A DNA stretch of 7,197 nucleotides, taken from positions 1-7,197 of the forward strand of contig CAAERF010000477.1 in NCBI GenBank assembly GCA_900758315.1, given 5' to 3'. The notes below the pieces were generated by a model. That model was given only the letters and a program-made list of their open reading frames with translations, made no database searches and was not told the origin of the DNA. Positions 4,979-7,197 of the stretch are shown here, piece after piece; positions within the stretch are counted from its first letter, which is position 1; every line of letters begins with the position of its first letter. Position numbers and translations under genes: made by a program. This DNA is from an uncultured Oscillospiraceae bacterium (GTDB lineage: Bacteria; Bacillota; Clostridia; Oscillospirales; Oscillospiraceae).

Positions 4979-6526
4979 TTATCTCTCCTGCTGCGCCGGT
5001 TCTTCCTCCCGGAAAAAGGACGCAACATTCTGCTTTGCGGTTTTCAGTTTGAGCAGTTCTTCCTTGGTTTCCTTGTACTGCTCGTAGAACTTTGCCTTTT
5101 CGGATGCCAGCTGCGCATACTCGGCTTCCAACTTGTTCGGGCTGGGCAGCTTGGTGATGTTGTTTGCCTTGAGATAGGCTGCTGCCGTCCGGTACGCTGT
5201 CAGTTCTGCACGGTGCTGTTCTTCAAAGGCTGCGGGGGATTTGACAGTTTTCAGTTTCTGCGCAAGCGGTCGGTACTGCTTGTAGGCAGCAGCGTGGCTG
5301 CGCAGCTTCTTGTTTTCTGCCATGCGGGTTTCGAGGTCTTTCACTACGGCCAGCGATTCATGGAACTTGGTGTCAAGCTCTGCGATTCTCTGGTCGAGTG
5401 CATCCTCGTTGAGCAGACCTTTTTCCTGCAAGAGGATCAAGGTCTGTGCCATGGCTTTGAGGTTGTGCTTTTTCGCCCAACGCTCGTAGCCGATGCCCTT
5501 GCCCTGCTTCAGCTTTGCCTGAATGTCCACCAGTTTCTGAATCTTATCGGGCTTGTCTGCTGCGATGGGCTGGACGGTCGGAGCAAGCCGGATGTTCTGA
5601 GCGAGTGCGGCAAGCACCTGCTCTTTCTCAAACTTCTTGCTCAGCTTCCGGGCGGTGATGAATTTTACCCGATTGGACGGGCAGTAGCTCAATCGCCCTC
5701 GGCTCTCTTTCACGGCAATGCCATGTTCCTGCAAGAGCAATGCAGAAAATTCATCGAAGGTGGTGGCTTTCTTCAGCACGGAGTCGATTTGCCTGCGCAG
5801 AGTTTCCAGTTCCGTCTGGTAAACAGTCTGCTTGGGAGCCTTCCCTTCTGCAAGCAATCTGGCGTTGGCATGGTCGAGACATTGCTGCCAGCGCCGCCGT
5901 GCCCAGTATTCCCGTTCAGAAATACGGTCGCCTTGTGCTTCCAGTAGATTGATCTGATGCAGGTCAGCGTGTTCGCACATTTCCATGACTGCGACACGCA
6001 GGTGCCGCATGGTCTGGGCTGTGCTGGAGTGCTTCATGCCCTCACGCCAGTCACGAGGCTTCTGCATATAGGGCTTGCGTTCCACTTCTCGTGTGCGGAT
6101 GCTGCCGATCACGATGTGGACGTGGATATTTCCCGAATGGTTATGCCCATCCGGGTGGGTGCAGACGATGGCAGGATGACCGGGAAAGTTTTCTTTACAG
6201 AAGTTCAGGCCGAGAGCCTGTGCTTTTTCCATGGTCAAGCCGTTGTCGGCTGCATCTCTGGGGTCAAAGCTGATGATATACTGGTGGCTCTTAATATCAT
6301 CGGGGTGGTTGTTCTTGTTGTACTTTCGGTTTGCCAGCAGGCAGGCCGTTGCAAACGAGAAATCGCCGCATTCAAGCGTATCCAGAATGTACGAATCCCG
6401 CAGCATGGGCCTGCCTTGTTCATCAAGAAGCTGCTTCCCGGTGAACGCATCGTGCTGGTAAATCAGGTACGCTTCGATGGCGGAGTAGTCCGAATTCTTA
6501 GAGGCGATATGCTTGAGCGTTGCCAT
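4979..6526 (-). CDS. MOBP-like relaxase / mobilization nuclease
   Basis: This encodes 515 residues. Relaxases nick oriT, attach covalently to the 5' end through a tyrosine, and pilot the strand into the recipient. The metal-binding motif HPDGHNHSGNIHVH (124-137) is intact, with a HxH end at 135-137. Candidate catalytic tyrosines lie near the N-terminus (Tyr14, Tyr20, Tyr23), and HQYIISFDPRD (81-91) is the usual core strand before the motif. The C-terminal half is Lys/Glu/Ala-rich and probably coiled (about 330-505), as in many relaxases lacking a helicase domain. The start ATG at 6526 lies inside the mobC 3' end with a 29-base overlap, preceded by GGTGA, which suggests translational coupling. 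The stop TAA (4979-4981) abuts the ParB gene's ribosome site. The MOBP assignment is from motif form, not a search. Confidence 0.93.
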   Translation of the reverse strand: MATLKHIASKNSDYSAIEAYLIYQHDAFTGKQLLDEQGRPMLRDSYILDTLECGDFSFATACLLANRKYNKNNHPDDIKSHQYIISFDPRDAADNGLTMEKAQALGLNFCKENFPGHPAIVCTHPDGHNHSGNIHVHIVIGSIRTREVERKPYMQKPRDWREGMKHSSTAQTMRHLRVAVMEMCEHADLHQINLLEAQGDRISEREYWARRRWQQCLDHANARLLAEGKAPKQTVYQTELETLRRQIDSVLKKATTFDEFSALLLQEHGIAVKESRGRLSYCPSNRVKFITARKLSKKFEKEQVLAALAQNIRLAPTVQPIAADKPDKIQKLVDIQAKLKQGKGIGYERWAKKHNLKAMAQTLILLQEKGLLNEDALDQRIAELDTKFHESLAVVKDLETRMAENKKLRSHAAAYKQYRPLAQKLKTVKSPAAFEEQHRAELTAYRTAAAYLKANNITKLPSPNKLEAEYAQLASEKAKFYEQYKETKEELLKLKTAKQNVASFFREEEPAQQER

Positions 6527-6932
6527 ACAGTTCACCAAGAATTTTCTCGGCGTTGAGCCGGAAGGCAGTCAGGTCTGTAAGTTCGTCAAGAAGTTTCGCC
6601 CGGAGTTGTTCGGTATCTGCTCCACCGGAGTTGAAGTGTCGTGCGAGTTGATTCAGGTTTCCGCCCACCTTGCCGCACTGGGCAAGCAGAGTGGAAACGG
6701 CGTTCAGGGTTTCTTCTCCGCCGCCGGCAACGACAACCGTGCGCTCGATCTTCGCACTGTGCAGCGCACGGCGGATGAGGGTGGACAGGGAGAGATGAAG
6801 GAGTTTTGCTGTGCATTGGAGTTCCATCTTTTCAGTTTCCGTCACACGGAACTTGATGATGTGCGTTTTGTTGTTCGGCGTGTCGTGGCGGTGGGTCGTG
6901 CTGGGATTCGCTTTGACATTCGTTTTGTTCAT
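6498..6932 (-). CDS. mobC: MobC-family relaxosome accessory protein
   Basis: This encodes 144 residues. MobC proteins bind oriT and help the relaxase open DNA at the nick site. Residues 25-57 (IIKFRVTETEKMELQ and on to LSTLIRRALH) have the ribbon-helix-helix pattern of DNA-binding relaxosome proteins. GGNLNQLARHFNSGG (90-104) is the family hallmark. The first 22 residues are polar and probably disordered. The start ATG at 6932 has AGGAGG (6937-6942) four bases upstream. This is the first gene of the minus-strand operon; its end overlaps the relaxase start by 29 bases, and the candidate oriT lies directly upstream. That is the standard oriT-mobC-relaxase order. Confidence 0.92.
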   Translation of the reverse strand: MNKTNVKANPSTTHRHDTPNNKTHIIKFRVTETEKMELQCTAKLLHLSLSTLIRRALHSAKIERTVVVAGGGEETLNAVSTLLAQCGKVGGNLNQLARHFNSGGADTEQLRAKLLDELTDLTAFRLNAEKILGELYGNAQAYRL

Positions 6933-6989
6933 TGAACCTCCTGTCGTTTCGCTAGCTCCTCGGTGGAACTATGTAAGCACGACACGCCG

Positions 6990-7136
6990 TTCTTTCGCAC
7001 CAACGGTGCGAAATATGAGCAGGGTTTGGGGCAGGCACGCCCCAACAAGATCACATCAAAACTCGCAAGAGTTGCAGATGTGAAGTCCCGGTGGAACACA
7101 AGATTTTCAAGAATTGAAAATTTGTGGCCACGGGAC
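6990..7136. other. Candidate origin of transfer (oriT) with four palindromes
   Basis: Directly upstream of mobC lie four successive inverted repeats and no supported gene. They are tttcgcacc/ggtgcgaaa around aac (6993-7013); ttggggc/gccccaa around aggcac (7026-7045); a two-part hairpin tcacatc/gatgtga enclosing aactc-gcaa-gagtt (7051-7083); and a 50-base near-perfect hairpin, gtcccg/cgggac with tgg/cca, cacaa/ttgtg and attttcaa/ttgaaaat arms (7085-7136). Location next to mobC and the first IR flanked by a short conserved-looking stretch fit a MOBP-type oriT. On the minus strand AACCCTGCTCAT (7015-7026) between the first two repeats is loosely like the CCTG-C nick core of IncP-type origins. 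The nick site itself is not proven. Confidence 0.65.
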
Positions 7137-7197
7137 GGTTCTTGCCCTCTACCGCTGCGCTCAAAACGCATTTTCAACAAATGTTTCCGAATTGTTA

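Larger units (their letters stand above)
3600..7197. mobile_element. Edge of a mobilizable element (mobilization module), right end outside the window
   Basis: Candidate oriT, mobC, relaxase, ParB-domain gene and a small ORF form one minus-strand module. No integrase, transposase, replication protein or type IV coupling protein is visible, so the element cannot be classed as integrative or plasmid from this window. The left limit is placed at the end of the DUF6061-like gene but is uncertain; it could instead be at the 3' end of tRNA-Tyr. Confidence 0.7.

Noticed and set aside
4790..5947. Plus-strand 385-codon frame opposite the ParB and relaxase genes
   Set aside because: Antisense shadow; the minus-strand genes carry clear family motifs and proper ribosome sites.
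6943..7000. Promoter for the mob operon
   Set aside because: Only poor -10/-35 candidates such as TGCTTACAT with wrong spacing were found, so no promoter is claimed.
1..7197. CRISPR array or tandem repeats
   Set aside because: No regularly spaced direct repeats were seen at any scale; repeated structure here is palindromic.

Overview
The window looks like part of a gut Firmicutes genome, probably Oscillospiraceae/Ruminococcaceae and Faecalibacterium-like. This rests on moderately GC-rich coding sequence with AT-rich promoters, AGGAGG-type ribosome binding sites, TTGACA/TATAAT promoters, and familiar Clostridia protein types. It is an inference from style, not from a marker gene.

The left part (1-3600) reads as ordinary chromosome. 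A hairpin-rich leader (1-185) precedes a small coiled-coil/single-pass membrane protein (186-500, +). A strong bidirectional terminator separates it from a convergent AzgA-type NCS2 purine permease (610-1980, -). Divergent from the permease, a consensus promoter (2201-2229) drives a long structured leader. The leader holds an unassigned hairpin of about 90 nt (2237-2327), then a clear cyclic di-GMP-I (GEMM-I) riboswitch (2339-2430). The riboswitch's 3' side overlaps an intrinsic terminator (2420-2467). The single gene under this control is a stand-alone histidine phosphotransfer (Hpt) protein (2509-2862), which ends at its own terminator. The arrangement suggests that c-di-GMP binding favours read-through into a phosphorelay component. 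Next come tRNA-Tyr(GTA) with its own promoter and terminator (3045-3245) and a small gene resembling DUF6061 proteins (3348-3599).

The right part (about 3600-7197) is a minus-strand mobilization module: candidate oriT (6990-7136), then mobC, a MOBP-like relaxase, a ParB-domain/HTH protein and a small lysine-rich ORF. mobC and the relaxase gene overlap, and the relaxase stop lies against the ribosome binding site of the ParB gene, so at least these three look like one operon. No integrase, replication initiator or coupling protein is visible, so this is the edge of an integrative mobilizable element or plasmid-derived island continuing to the right. The nearby tRNA-Tyr could be its integration site, but no att repeat is seen inside the window.

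The most interesting feature is the compound RNA leader controlling the orphan Hpt protein. Second are the palindrome-dense oriT region and the odd junction where the small minus-strand ORF runs through a terminator and antisense into the DUF6061-like gene.
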